64,000 nucleotides of DNA from Bacteroidaceae bacterium. Its GTDB lineage: Bacteria; Bacteroidota; Bacteroidia; Bacteroidales; Bacteroidaceae. Below, piece by piece: positions 8,264 through 17,755 of the stretch (position 1 is the first letter of the stretch; each line of letters begins with the position of its first letter). The notes beneath the pieces are model-generated. The model made no database searches. It had not been told where the DNA came from and saw nothing but the letters and a program-made list of their open reading frames with translations. The stretch is from contig JAFWPH010000037.1 of assembly GCA_017509605.1 (NCBI GenBank), forward strand, positions 1 to 64,000. The letters run 5' to 3'. The position numbers and the translations under genes were made by a program.

Positions 8264-9502
8264 TTATTGTTTTTTGTTCTTTTTCCATTCATTGATGGCA
8301 TCACTCGTCACGATCTTCTTACCGTTCTTGAAAGCGATGATGAACGAACCGGGGAATTTGTCGCCCAGGCTCTTCTTCAACTTCTGGATCTCGTTGTAGT
8401 TCGTGGTGCTGCCGTGGGTGTACTTATACAGTTTGCCCTCTTGGTAGTAATCCACTTCCAGACCTTTGAATTGACGGTCATTGTTTCTTAGCTTTCGATC
8501 AGATACAAGCAACTGGATCTTGAACACCGGAGCATCCGAATCCACCTGAGGTAGGGGAGCAAGCTCCTGAATGGGGGCTGTCTTCTCGGGAACGGCCTGA
8601 GTCGAAGTCGTGTCCGCTACGGGTGTCGCTACTTCTGCAACGTCATTGGTGGACTCTTCTTTCGATGGAATTGACAAATCCACTTGCTCCAACTTCGACA
8701 TCCTGCCTGTATGCTGGGCCTTGTAGCGCACGAAAGCGTTGTAGATGCATTTTGCCATCGTTTCCTGACCACTGCTTGACAATAGGAAACTCTCTTCAGA
8801 CGGTGTCGAGATATAGCCAACCTCAAGCAAGACGCTGGGCATGTAGGTCAGGCGAAGCACGGCCAAGTTGGCCTGCTGAACACCCATGTCATTGCGCTTG
8901 CCTGTCTTCACCATCTCCTGCTGGCACAATTTGGCGAATTCCACACCACTTTCCATGTCACGGTCCTGCATCAGCTCAAACATGATATTGCTCTCTGTGC
9001 TGCCATCAAAGCCGTATTTCTTGGCACCGTCCTTCTCGTATTCTATCACCGAGTTCTCACGTTTCTCAACCTCGAGATTCGTACTTAATGTGCTTAAAGT
9101 CAAGGTGTAAGACTGGACTCCTACAGCTTTTCTTGAACCTTTGGGAAGGGAGTTGGTGTGAACACTGATAAACAGGTCGGCTTTGGCTTTGTTGGCAATC
9201 TCCGCACGGCGCCCCAGTTCGATAAAGACATCTGTCGAACGGGTGAAGATGACTTTCGTGTCGGAGCAGTTAGCTTGAATCAACTCGCCTAAGCGCTTTG
9301 AGATACCTAAGTTGATGTCTTTCTCGCGATTGCTGGGCTTACTGCCGATGGCGCCGGGATCCTTGCCCCCATGACCAGGGTCAATCACCACCACGAACTG
9401 CTTGTTTCCACCATCGGGAGCGCCGATGCTGAAAGCATGTGGGGTGATAAGCAGGAAGAGGAGGAAAAAAAGTGACTGTATGATGGATGGTCGTCTTTGC
9501 AT
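8264..9502 (-). CDS. N-acetylmuramoyl-L-alanine amidase (Amidase_3) with C-terminal SPOR-like region
   Basis: 412 residues from ATG at 9502. This start gives a clean signal peptide (MQRRPSIIQSLFFLLFLLIT). A more upstream ATG at 9589 is excluded because the promoter -7 box (9571-9578) lies inside that extension. The zinc amidase domain (about 35-265) shows His44 in IDPGHGGKDPG, Glu60, His115 in SVHTNS and the catalytic Glu in LLEVGYIST. After a Thr/Pro-rich linker, residues about 330-405 look like a SPOR-type peptidoglycan-binding fold. It cleaves the lactyl-peptide bond of peptidoglycan in the periplasm, typically during daughter-cell separation. Confidence 0.93.
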   Translation of the reverse strand: MQRRPSIIQSLFFLLFLLITPHAFSIGAPDGGNKQFVVVIDPGHGGKDPGAIGSKPSNREKDINLGISKRLGELIQANCSDTKVIFTRSTDVFIELGRRAEIANKAKADLFISVHTNSLPKGSRKAVGVQSYTLTLSTLSTNLEVEKRENSVIEYEKDGAKKYGFDGSTESNIMFELMQDRDMESGVEFAKLCQQEMVKTGKRNDMGVQQANLAVLRLTYMPSVLLEVGYISTPSEESFLLSSSGQETMAKCIYNAFVRYKAQHTGRMSKLEQVDLSIPSKEESTNDVAEVATPVADTTSTQAVPEKTAPIQELAPLPQVDSDAPVFKIQLLVSDRKLRNNDRQFKGLEVDYYQEGKLYKYTHGSTTNYNEIQKLKKSLGDKFPGSFIIAFKNGKKIVTSDAINEWKKNKKQ

Positions 9503-9570
9503 AGGGATATATTGTCGTATATTGCGCTTGTGGTTGTTGCCTTCTGGCTTTTTCGTGGTTACTTTACATG

Positions 9571-9601
9571 CAAAATTATAACTTTTCATCCTTTCTGCAA
9601 A
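9571..9601 (-). promoter_or_regulatory. Promoter of the amidase-MCE unit
   Basis: Minus-strand TTTG (9598-9601), 19 bases, TAATTTTG (9571-9578): a complete consensus match. It fixes the amidase start downstream of 9570. Confidence 0.85.
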
Positions 9602-9699
9602 GACGTGCTGTCGTTTTTATGAAATAATAACGATTTTCTGCCGCCTTTTTCCCTTCTTGTTCATTGCCCAATACCACCTCTCCAGACGAGTGATTCCCT

Positions 9700-10776
9700 T
9701 TATTTCAACAGGTCTCCGGGAGAGTCTGAAATCCAACTGTAGCCCATACGACGCTCATAGCTGATTTTTGAGATGTCATCCCTTGCCACACCGTCACGGT
9801 CGCAGTAGAAAGGCTTCTCGGTCGTAAGGTCGTAGAAACGAGCCCATAACAAGGGGGCGCCTTTCTTCTTTTTTAACCGGATATCGGGTTGACCTTCACT
9901 GTTTGTGAAATGCTCCAACACGGTGTTCTTGATGGCGTGGGTCTTGAGCCATTCCTTGGCACCTGTCACGGCCTCACGGATAGCGTCGGTCTGATTGTCC
10001 TCGTCCATCAGCAAACGAAGAATCCCTTCGGTCTCGCCGGAACCCGACATAGAGGCGAGCTCGTAACTGCGTGCTGAGGCAGGAGCGAAGGTCACTTCAT
10101 CGTGCTGTTGGCACCAGACCGTACGTTTCCCTTTTTTCACAATCTGGCATTTCAGAATGCAGGAAAGGCCACGCATATAGGCATCAAGACAACGCGAACG
10201 AAGCGCCTCGTCTATCTCCAAACCTGAGTATTTACTCTGGTTCTTGCCGATGCCTTTCATCAAGTACATCGCGTTCACCATCGCTCCGTCGTTGAAGGTG
10301 ATGTGACTGGAGTAATCTTCTTGAAGAGGGTAGAATTGAGGCCAGCCACCATTCTCGTATTGTGCGTCCAAAAGATAGAACAAGCCTCGCAGGAACGCAT
10401 GACGGTAACGGCTCTCGCCAGTGAAGAGATACACCCTTCTGAGAAATTCCATCTCGTCAAACGTCGCACCATTGTCTATCGTAGCGCCAATTCCGCTTTC
10501 CAGACTTTTGAGCATCACTGACTGGTCGGCACCTCGGTGCCATTGTTGGTTTTTGCACCAACCACCGTTGGGCAGTTGGTATCGTAGCACGCTGTCTGCT
10601 ATCACACGGGCTTCATCCTCTTCAAACCATGAGTCGGGCTGGCGAAATGCCAGGGCGTGGAAACTCTTTCCCGCCAAATCGCTTGGAATGGTCTGGGCAT
10701 GGATGCCTACTTGTGGAAAAAAGATTATCCCAAACAAGAAGATAAGCGTTATGATGTGTTTTTCTGTGATTGACAT
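9700..10776 (-). CDS. Secreted pectate lyase, PL10 family
   Basis: 358 residues with a signal peptide (about 1-27, ending GIHAQ). Family PL10 signatures are clear: LPNGGWCKNQQW, GATIDNGATFDEM, ENGGWPQFYPL, ITFNDGAMVNAMY and WCQQHDEVTFAPASARSYELASMSG, the last holding the conserved Arg-Tyr-Glu of the active site. It depolymerises polygalacturonate by calcium-dependent beta-elimination outside the cytoplasm. No polysaccharide utilisation locus surrounds it. It lies 43 bases behind the permease gene on the same strand and may be read from that transcript. Confidence 0.92.
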   Translation of the reverse strand: MSITEKHIITLIFLFGIIFFPQVGIHAQTIPSDLAGKSFHALAFRQPDSWFEEDEARVIADSVLRYQLPNGGWCKNQQWHRGADQSVMLKSLESGIGATIDNGATFDEMEFLRRVYLFTGESRYRHAFLRGLFYLLDAQYENGGWPQFYPLQEDYSSHITFNDGAMVNAMYLMKGIGKNQSKYSGLEIDEALRSRCLDAYMRGLSCILKCQIVKKGKRTVWCQQHDEVTFAPASARSYELASMSGSGETEGILRLLMDEDNQTDAIREAVTGAKEWLKTHAIKNTVLEHFTNSEGQPDIRLKKKKGAPLLWARFYDLTTEKPFYCDRDGVARDDISKISYERRMGYSWISDSPGDLLK

Positions 10777-10819
10777 GTCCTCTTCTGATGTTATTCAATT
10801 GATGCCTTTTCTTTTTTGA

Positions 10820-12178
10820 CTATTCCTGCAGCAAACGGCAACTGAATCCAGCCGCTTCGATAGCGGAGATGATGTCTGCCTCTTGATGGCTGCCTTCCAC
10901 GTAAGCCACCCCCTTCGGCAAATCCACTTCCACGTTCTCTACACCTGCCACACTTCTGATGGCCTTCTCTGCGCTTGCCTTGCAGTGATTGCACGACATA
11001 CCGTCGATTTTGTACGTTCTTGTCATAGTTTTATCGTTTTTGTTGTTGATAATTTGATTATTTGAACTGTCTGATAGGGTCTCCTCTTGATGATGGGAGT
11101 GCGAATGGCGTATCTTGAGCGATGACTTGTGTTGAAGGACAAATGCGTTCACAAGAAGCGCTATGAAAACACCGATAAACAACCAATTCCACAAGCTAAG
11201 ATGATGCATGCAGTTCGTGTCTGCAAGGATTTGGCTTACAGCGAACCAATCTTGGGGCAGAAGGTAGTCAATGCACAGACCGAAAAACACTGAGCCTATC
11301 ACTATCGACATGATATATAGGGTCAATGTACGCTTGCCGAAGGAATTGCCTATCACCAAGATGCTTGCGCTGTTTACTGCTGGACCGGCCATCAGCATCA
11401 CCAGTGCTGCGCCTGGAGTCAGTCCCTTGGCCATCAATGACACTGCTATCGGAATACTGCCGGTGGCACAGACATACATCGGGATGGCGATGGTAAGCAC
11501 AATCAACATGTTCAGCAACTTGTACTCGTGAAGGGCGGCTAACCATTCGTTGGGAACTGCGACCGTGATCAGAGCGGCGATCAACAGGCCGATGACCAGC
11601 CATTTGCCTACGTCCTGAAGCATCTCGATGTAACCGTAAGCTAATGCGCCCTTAAACTTCTCCCAAAATGACTCGGAACCAACAGCGTCGTGATGGGAGC
11701 AGTCACAGCATTCTTCACATTCGTCATTGGAATGGGCGTATTCCGCGCTATGCCGCTCATCGTCTTTGGCGTAACGATTCACCATCCATCCACCGAACAT
11801 CGCAGTAAACAAAGCCGCTACAGGACGAACTATCGCGAATGGAAGGCCCATCATGGAGTAAGTGGCCGCAATCGAATCCACACCTGTCTGAGGAGTGGCA
11901 ATCAGAAAACTCGTGCATGCACCATGACTCGCCCCTTCCTTCCTTAACGACACACTTGTTGGAATCACACCGCAACTGCAAAGGGGGAGGGGAATGCCGA
12001 TGGCGGCAGCTTTCACCACGCTCTTCATGTCGCGGGGCGACAGATGCCGGGAGTAAACGGTACGAGGTACGAAGGTACGCAACAGACCGGCGATGAAGAA
12101 ACCCAGCATCAGGTACGGAGCCATTTCTGCCATCATCACCACCAAGGCATCAAAGTATTGTCCGATAAGTGTCATCAT
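10820..12178 (-). CDS. SO_0444-type metal efflux permease fused to a heavy-metal-associated (HMA) domain
   Basis: 452 residues from ATG at 12178 (MMTLIGQYFDALVVMMAEM). Upstream codons are rejected because permeases of this family begin at this point. The permease part has about eight to ten membrane segments, with CSCGVIPTSVSLRKEGAS and the related MYVCATGSIPIAVSLMAKG motif as the duplicated core, and a His/Cys-rich cytoplasmic loop (about 165-190, HSNDECEECCDCSHHD). A second His-rich stretch (HSHSHHQEE) leads into a C-terminal HMA domain with the metal-binding GMSCNHCKAS. It probably exports copper, zinc or a related soft metal. The fused chaperone domain suggests direct metal hand-over. Confidence 0.88.
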   Translation of the reverse strand: MMTLIGQYFDALVVMMAEMAPYLMLGFFIAGLLRTFVPRTVYSRHLSPRDMKSVVKAAAIGIPLPLCSCGVIPTSVSLRKEGASHGACTSFLIATPQTGVDSIAATYSMMGLPFAIVRPVAALFTAMFGGWMVNRYAKDDERHSAEYAHSNDECEECCDCSHHDAVGSESFWEKFKGALAYGYIEMLQDVGKWLVIGLLIAALITVAVPNEWLAALHEYKLLNMLIVLTIAIPMYVCATGSIPIAVSLMAKGLTPGAALVMLMAGPAVNSASILVIGNSFGKRTLTLYIMSIVIGSVFFGLCIDYLLPQDWFAVSQILADTNCMHHLSLWNWLFIGVFIALLVNAFVLQHKSSLKIRHSHSHHQEETLSDSSNNQIINNKNDKTMTRTYKIDGMSCNHCKASAEKAIRSVAGVENVEVDLPKGVAYVEGSHQEADIISAIEAAGFSCRLLQE

Positions 12179-12330
12179 TTCCTTTCTCTTTATTGTGGCT
12201 ATTCTTTTATTGATGAATTGACAGTGCAAATTTATAAAGAATCTTTTGCAACTCATTTGAATTTAATCCTTGTTTCATCCTCCAGTGCATTTTTTAGGTT
12301 TTTCATGCCTAAATTCCTGAATAAATGATA

Positions 12331-12338
12331 TAACTTTG
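12331..12338 (+). promoter_or_regulatory. Putative -7 box TAACTTTG of the M6 protease gene
   Basis: TAnnTTTG match 60 bases before the ATG at 12398. The -33 region is poor, so this is a partial match. Confidence 0.5.
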
Positions 12339-12397
12339 CAAATTAAGGCTGAGAATAGGCCTACGAATCAAGTGCTAATTAATTTTCCAGAATATTT

Positions 12398-14503
12398 ATG
12401 AAACGATTTCTTACTTCAATCGTTGTGGCAGTTTCCTTGGCCATGAACACAATGGCGACTGTGCCACCCAGAACCGTCATCTACGATGTGATGCAGTCCG
12501 ATGGAACATCTCTGACTATATATAATGTGACTACACCTGAAAGAACCTTTTTCCGCACAGCCGATGGATATCTCGTCGATAAGAACGACAAGGGAGATTA
12601 TTGCTATGTCTCCGCTATCGATGGCGACAATTGTGTTCTTACTGCTACACTCGCACACAATAATCATTCACGTTCTTTTACCGAGAGCATGGAACTGAAA
12701 GACCTCAGAAAGGCGTTCGACATTATTGATGAGGTTGAAGGTAAAAACTCCTTCAAAACGGATAACAAACGCCCGGGAATGAAGATGGTCGGATTGCACG
12801 ATAAAGCAGCGCTCGCTTCAGTGGGCTCGCCCAAAGTGCCTGTCGTACTCGTTCAGTTCAACGACAAGAGTTTCACATCCGCATCGGCCGACCAAATCAA
12901 TGAGACCTATAACAAGTATTGCAATGGTGATGGCGTCAACGAGTATTTCTCGGACTATAGCTATGGCAGTGTCAAGGAGTATTTCCGCGACCAGAGTAAC
13001 GGGCAGTTCACACCTGAATTCAAGGTCATCGGACCCGTCACGCTTTCCAAATCATATACTTACTACGGAAAGAACAGTGGTACAAGAAAGGATGTCAACA
13101 TCCAAGCCCTCTATTCCGAAGCCATCAAACTCGCTCAAGAGCAAATCAGCGACTGGACTGAGTTCGACAACAATGGAGACAACATCATCGATATGGTCTT
13201 CTTTGTCTATGCTGGAGAGGGCGAGAATGCTTACTCTAAGGACAGTGTGGAACTGATTTGGCCAAAGGAAAGCCCCTCAGGGGGTACCATCAATGAGGTG
13301 AAATACGGATGCTATGCATGCTGCAATGAGACTTACAAAGGAGATATCGATGGAATAGGCACGTTCTGCCACGAATTGTCGCATGCGCTTGGACTATCTG
13401 ACCATTATGACTACAAGGCACAGGACTACGGGATGGAAAGCTGGGATATCATGGATTATGGCAACTATATGAACAATGGACGGAGGCCCGTTGGATATAC
13501 TGGTTATGAGAAGGATTTCATGCAATGGCAGAGCTTTGTACAGCTCTCGCCCGATAAACCACAAATGGTCACACTCAAACCGCTGTCCGATTACGGCGAA
13601 AGCTATAAGATCACTAACCCTGCAAACAAAGACGAATATTACTGGCTGGAGAACAGACAGAACGATTCATGGGACTACAATGTCGGTTATTCTCTCGGAT
13701 CCATCAATGAATTCCATCATGGAATGTTGATTTGTCATGTCGATTATCTACAGAGCGCCTGGACGGCCAACAACATCAATTACGACTCCAACCATCAGAG
13801 GATGACGGTCATACCTGCAGGCGGAAGACTCTGGCCTCAGTACCACATCGGAAAGGAAGGATACTACGATATTTATGAGTACCTTGACAACCAAGCGACA
13901 GTGCCTTTCCCTGGAGCGCTGGGAATCAAACTCCTTGCTGACGATGCCGCAGTTGTATATCAAGGCGGCACTATGGGACAACCCATACGCGACATCGAGG
14001 AAATCGACGGGATCATCACATTCAAGTATTGTATCACAGAGCAATTGGATGCACCGGTAATCAACACGGATTACATCACGGAAACACTCAACTGGAACGA
14101 CGTTGAGGGAGCCACAGAGTATTGGGCGGTTATCGCTACCGACGAGAACTTCACACAGTGCATCGACACCATCACCACCAATAGCGCCTCTGCATTGGTC
14201 AGCATCAAGCAGTACGCACCAGAGGGAACAGACGACATCGACCTCTATGTCAAGGTGCAGGCCAGAGCAGAGCTGTTGCTCAATTCCGACTTCTCTAATA
14301 CGGTGCACATCAACAAGACCATCACTGCTCTTGACCGAGTGATGGATGAGACTGCGTTCTCCAATGCAGTGGTGGAAGTCTTTACAATGTCAGGCGCAAA
14401 AGTGGCTGAAGGAAAAATGGAACGCTTGTCGAAGCTGTTGGACAACGGCGTGTATCTGGTAAAGACCGGCTCTTACACCAAGAAAATCCACATTCACAAA
14501 TAG
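12398..14503 (+). CDS. Secreted M6-like zinc metalloprotease with C-terminal sorting-type domain
   Basis: 701 residues with a signal peptide (about 1-20). The protease domain (about 145-450) contains the zinc motif HELSH (His325, Glu326, His329) followed by GLSDHYD, as in the M6/immune inhibitor A group. It is followed by a beta-rich module and a C-terminal segment (about 650-701) with EVFTMSGAKVAEGK and NGVYLVKTGSYTKKIHIHK, the pattern of Bacteroidetes type IX secretion sorting domains. It should degrade host or dietary protein at or outside the cell surface. The T9SS assignment is by pattern only, as no secretion genes are in view. Confidence 0.9.
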   Translation: MKRFLTSIVVAVSLAMNTMATVPPRTVIYDVMQSDGTSLTIYNVTTPERTFFRTADGYLVDKNDKGDYCYVSAIDGDNCVLTATLAHNNHSRSFTESMELKDLRKAFDIIDEVEGKNSFKTDNKRPGMKMVGLHDKAALASVGSPKVPVVLVQFNDKSFTSASADQINETYNKYCNGDGVNEYFSDYSYGSVKEYFRDQSNGQFTPEFKVIGPVTLSKSYTYYGKNSGTRKDVNIQALYSEAIKLAQEQISDWTEFDNNGDNIIDMVFFVYAGEGENAYSKDSVELIWPKESPSGGTINEVKYGCYACCNETYKGDIDGIGTFCHELSHALGLSDHYDYKAQDYGMESWDIMDYGNYMNNGRRPVGYTGYEKDFMQWQSFVQLSPDKPQMVTLKPLSDYGESYKITNPANKDEYYWLENRQNDSWDYNVGYSLGSINEFHHGMLICHVDYLQSAWTANNINYDSNHQRMTVIPAGGRLWPQYHIGKEGYYDIYEYLDNQATVPFPGALGIKLLADDAAVVYQGGTMGQPIRDIEEIDGIITFKYCITEQLDAPVINTDYITETLNWNDVEGATEYWAVIATDENFTQCIDTITTNSASALVSIKQYAPEGTDDIDLYVKVQARAELLLNSDFSNTVHINKTITALDRVMDETAFSNAVVEVFTMSGAKVAEGKMERLSKLLDNGVYLVKTGSYTKKIHIHK

Positions 14504-14531
14504 AGGTGCCCCCAACTCCCCGTCAACAATC

Positions 14532-14573
14532 AAAATGCTCACGCTCGGCAATATTGTCAAGCGTGAGCATTTT
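14532..14573. terminator. Hairpin terminator after the M6 protease gene
   Basis: Perfect 14-bp stem (AAAATGCTCACGCT at 14532-14545, complement at 14560-14573) around a 14-base loop, between the convergent protease and ABC genes. It can act in both directions. Confidence 0.8.
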
Positions 14574-14581
14574 AGACGAAG

Positions 14582-14618
14582 TCAATGTTCAATGGTCAAT
14601 GTTCAATGTTCAATGGTC
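14582..14618. repeat. TCAATGTTCAATGG tandem repeat (family A)
   Basis: 37 bases built from the 7-mer unit TCAATGT and variants, right after a terminator. Related copies lie at 27731-27746, 36837-36863 and 44760-44786, all in spacers. Confidence 0.75.
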
Positions 14619-16153
14619 TAATTCCTCCTAAGAAATATCTTGTGGTCGATGATCGATGGCAGCTCCTCTTCATAGTGTGTCACCATGATGAGTGTCTTGT
14701 TCTTCCGCTTGCAGAACGTCTCGATGATGTCTTTCACCAAACGGCGGTTCCTGAGGTCCAGACCGTGCAGCGGCTCGTCCAGTATCAGTAGGGTGGGGTC
14801 CTTCACGAAAGCCCTTGCCAACAGCACCAACCGTTGTTCGCCGCTTGACAGCTTGAAGAATGTCGTGTCCATTTTGTCGCCAACACCGAACATCTCCATC
14901 CAGAACGAACAAACGACCAAATCCTTCTCAGATGGGCGTTTGTACAAACCGATGGAGTCGCTCAGACCTGATGCCACAATCTCTACCGAACGGATGTCTT
15001 TCATGTAGGCCCTGTGCATCTCAGGGCTGATATAGCCGATATGTTTCTTGATGTCCCAAATGGTCTCGCCTGTTCCACGACGACGACCGAAAAGCACAAT
15101 GCTGTTGGCGTATGCCTGGGGGTTGTCCGCACAAACCAGACTCAACAACGTTGATTTGCCACTGCCGTTCTCACCGCTCAACGCCCATCGTTCACCATTC
15201 ATCACTGTGAAATTCAAATCCTTAAGAATACAACGCTCGCCGTAACGGATGGTCACGTTGCAGAAGTCTATCACCTGTTGGGTGCCGGGGGCTTGACCCT
15301 CGTCGTAGTCAGGGCTGTAGGGCAGCCCCAGAATGCCCTGCTCCTTCTCTGAACTAAGCACGCGTGATGGCTGGCCCTGATGGGTTTCCAAATAGGCCTC
15401 ACGGCTCATCTTGGGAAGGACTGTCATGTCTTCCACAGGAATCACATGGGTGATGAACGAAGGTATGTCGTCTGTCTTGCTGAAGACAAGTATCACCTGA
15501 AGCCACGATTCCCCAGTCAGCATCGACAGCAACTCGCGCAACTGCTCACGGGTGTTGGAGTCAAGGCCAATGAAAGGGTTGTCCATAATCAGCACACGAG
15601 GATGGCTGAGCAATGTCTTGGTCAATTGGAATTTCCTTAGCTCACCGCTGCTCAACAGGATAATGGGTTTGTCAAGAAGCGAATTCAAATGGAACATCGT
15701 GTACAGGTGTTCACGCAATTGCTCACGCTCTGAGGTGAGCGATTGTAACTCTTGTAATGTCAGAGCAGAATCGTGACGTGCCGACTGCTCAGCCAAATTG
15801 AAGGCTTCGTCCAGCAACTTACCCACCTGAGGGGCTTCATCGATGTCGAACTGGTTCCACCGTTGTTGTAAGTAGTAGTTGCTGTCGCTCGTCCCATAGG
15901 AATCACGGAATGTGATATATTTGATGTTGTCGCTCACAAGCTTGGCCTTGCTCGGGCTGAAGTCATAGCTCACTCGCTGCATCAGCAATGGATGCTTTTC
16001 TGTCAACACATCTACCAGCATGCTCTTGCCGCTACCGTTACCTCCTACGATGGCAATATGTTCGCCTTGGCATATCTCAAGATTGATGGGGGTCTTGAAA
16101 CGGTATAAGGGATGGCGAACAACGCCATTGCGTATCTCGATTGTCTTTTGCAT
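14618..16153 (-). CDS. Double ATP-binding cassette protein, ModF/PhrA-like
   Basis: 511 residues with two complete ABC ATPase domains and no membrane segments. Domain 1 (about 1-235) has Walker A GGNGSGKSML, an ABC signature LLSSGELRKF and Walker B RVLIMDNPF. Domain 2 (about 265-511) has Walker A GENGSGKSTL, signature KLSSGEQRLV and Walker B LLILDEPLHGLD. This layout is that of ModF (formerly PhrA) of enterobacteria, a soluble tandem ATPase of unclear function sometimes linked to molybdate. In domain 1 the residue after Walker B is Asn rather than Glu (DNPF), so that site may bind rather than hydrolyse ATP. Confidence 0.85.
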   Translation of the reverse strand: MQKTIEIRNGVVRHPLYRFKTPINLEICQGEHIAIVGGNGSGKSMLVDVLTEKHPLLMQRVSYDFSPSKAKLVSDNIKYITFRDSYGTSDSNYYLQQRWNQFDIDEAPQVGKLLDEAFNLAEQSARHDSALTLQELQSLTSEREQLREHLYTMFHLNSLLDKPIILLSSGELRKFQLTKTLLSHPRVLIMDNPFIGLDSNTREQLRELLSMLTGESWLQVILVFSKTDDIPSFITHVIPVEDMTVLPKMSREAYLETHQGQPSRVLSSEKEQGILGLPYSPDYDEGQAPGTQQVIDFCNVTIRYGERCILKDLNFTVMNGERWALSGENGSGKSTLLSLVCADNPQAYANSIVLFGRRRGTGETIWDIKKHIGYISPEMHRAYMKDIRSVEIVASGLSDSIGLYKRPSEKDLVVCSFWMEMFGVGDKMDTTFFKLSSGEQRLVLLARAFVKDPTLLILDEPLHGLDLRNRRLVKDIIETFCKRKNKTLIMVTHYEEELPSIIDHKIFLRRN

Positions 16154-16177
16154 CTTACTTTTTTCTTATTTCCTATG

Positions 16178-16185
16178 CAAAATTA
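16178..16185 (-). promoter_or_regulatory. Putative -7 box TAATTTTG of the ABC gene
   Basis: Minus-strand TAnnTTTG match about 25 bases before the start at 16153. No clear -33 partner. Confidence 0.45.
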
Positions 16186-16259
16186 GTCAAAATCAACATC
16201 TTATTTTCTTTTTCGGTATCATTTTTACTTAAAACAAGCGCTATTACACTTATTTTTTA

Positions 16260-16267
16260 TAATTTTG
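16260..16267 (+). promoter_or_regulatory. Putative -7 box TAATTTTG of serS
   Basis: TAnnTTTG match 120 bases before the serS ATG, leaving a leader of about 110 bases. The -33 region is weak. Confidence 0.45.
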
Positions 16268-16386
16268 CACTCGTTTTAAGGGAGATTGTTCATTTTTACT
16301 TTTTTCGTAGTCTTGAAAGAACGTGAAAAGCGGAGTGTTATCTTCTTTATATGGGTAATTCTATGAGTTTATAAATAGATGAAGAT

Positions 16387-17679
16387 ATGCTTACATTAAA
16401 ACTAATTAAGGAAGAAACTGAACGGGTGGTCAAGGGACTGCACAAAAAGCATTTCCCACAACCCGAAGAGGCTGTTGAACGTGCCATCCAACTCGACAAG
16501 CAACGTCGAGAGGCACAGACGAGGCTCGATGCCATCTTGGCTGAGAGCAAGAAATATGCTGCACAAATCGGTATGCTGATGAAACAAGGGAAGAAAGATG
16601 AGGCCGATAATGCCAAGGCACAGGTGGCTGAGCTCAAGGCTGAGTCAACAGCCTTGCAGCAGACTATGAAGGAAGCTGAACAGGCGCTCATCGCGCACCT
16701 CTGCACCATACCCAACATACCTAATGATGATGTGCCTGAAGGAGCCGGAGCTGAGGACAACGTCGTTGTCAAAGAGGGAGGAGTCATACCACAACTGCCT
16801 GAAGACGCTTTGCCGCATTGGGAACTGGCGAAGAAATACAATCTTATCGACTTCGACCTTGGAGCCAAGGTCACAGGAGCCGGATTCCCTTTCTATATAG
16901 GAAAGATGGCGCGCTTCCAAAGAGCGCTCGAGGCTTTCTTCCTCGAAGAAGCCAGAAAGAGTGGGTATCTTGAGGTACAGCCTCCCTTCCTCGTGAACAA
17001 GGACTCTGGATATGGAACAGGACAACTCCCAGACAAGGAAGGACAAATGTACCACTGCCAAATAGACGACCTCTACCTCATCCCTACAGCGGAAGTCCCC
17101 GTCACCAATATCTTCCGTGACGTGATACTTGACGAAAAGGATTTGCCCATCAAACGTTGTGCATACTCCGGATGCTTCCGCAGAGAGGCCGGCGCCTACG
17201 GAAAGGATGTCAGGGGATTGAACAGGCTTCATGAGTTCGATAAAGTGGAGATTGTTAGAATCGACACACCAGAACATTCTTACGAGTCGCTCAAGGAAAT
17301 GCTCGACCATGTGGAATCGCTGCTCATTAAACTCGAATTGCCATACCATATCCTCAAACTCTGTGGAGGGGACATGTCATTCACAAGTGCCATCTGCTAT
17401 GATTTCGAGGTGTGGTCTGCAGCGCAGAAGCGTTGGCTCGAGGTTAGCTCAACATCCAATTTTGAGAGTTATCAGGCCAACAGACTCAAATGCCGATATC
17501 GCAGGGAAGCCGATAAGAAAACCGAACTCTGCCACACGCTCAATGGCTCTGCACTCGCATTGCCCCGCATTGTCGCTGCTATCATGGAGAACAACCAAAC
17601 ACCACAAGGCATCAAGGTGCCTAAGGCTCTTGTGCCCTATTGCGGCTTCGAGTACATCAACGACAACAACTTCGAGTAG
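16387..17679 (+). CDS. serS: Seryl-tRNA synthetase
   Basis: 430 residues, the usual length for the bacterial enzyme. The N-terminal helical arm (about 28-105, rich in Lys, Glu and Ala) forms the antiparallel coiled coil that contacts the long variable arm of tRNA-Ser. The class II catalytic core carries motif 2 (CFRREAGAYGKDVRGLNRLHEFDKVE) and motif 3 (GSALALPRIVAAIMENNQ). It charges tRNA-Ser, and tRNA-Sec where present, in the cytoplasm. It lies 76 bases before the Nfn fusion gene on the same strand. Confidence 0.98.
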   Translation: MLTLKLIKEETERVVKGLHKKHFPQPEEAVERAIQLDKQRREAQTRLDAILAESKKYAAQIGMLMKQGKKDEADNAKAQVAELKAESTALQQTMKEAEQALIAHLCTIPNIPNDDVPEGAGAEDNVVVKEGGVIPQLPEDALPHWELAKKYNLIDFDLGAKVTGAGFPFYIGKMARFQRALEAFFLEEARKSGYLEVQPPFLVNKDSGYGTGQLPDKEGQMYHCQIDDLYLIPTAEVPVTNIFRDVILDEKDLPIKRCAYSGCFRREAGAYGKDVRGLNRLHEFDKVEIVRIDTPEHSYESLKEMLDHVESLLIKLELPYHILKLCGGDMSFTSAICYDFEVWSAAQKRWLEVSSTSNFESYQANRLKCRYRREADKKTELCHTLNGSALALPRIVAAIMENNQTPQGIKVPKALVPYCGFEYINDNNFE

Positions 17680-17755
17680 ATAGAAACAGGTTAAGTGACC
17701 TCCCATAACTTGGCGGGGAAACATTCAAAAGCTCAAACACAAACACAAATAAACT

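Noticed and set aside
16351-16378. Seven-codon frame (two Ser codons) before serS as a leader peptide
   Set aside because: Too short and not Ser-rich enough, and no terminator/antiterminator pair was found.
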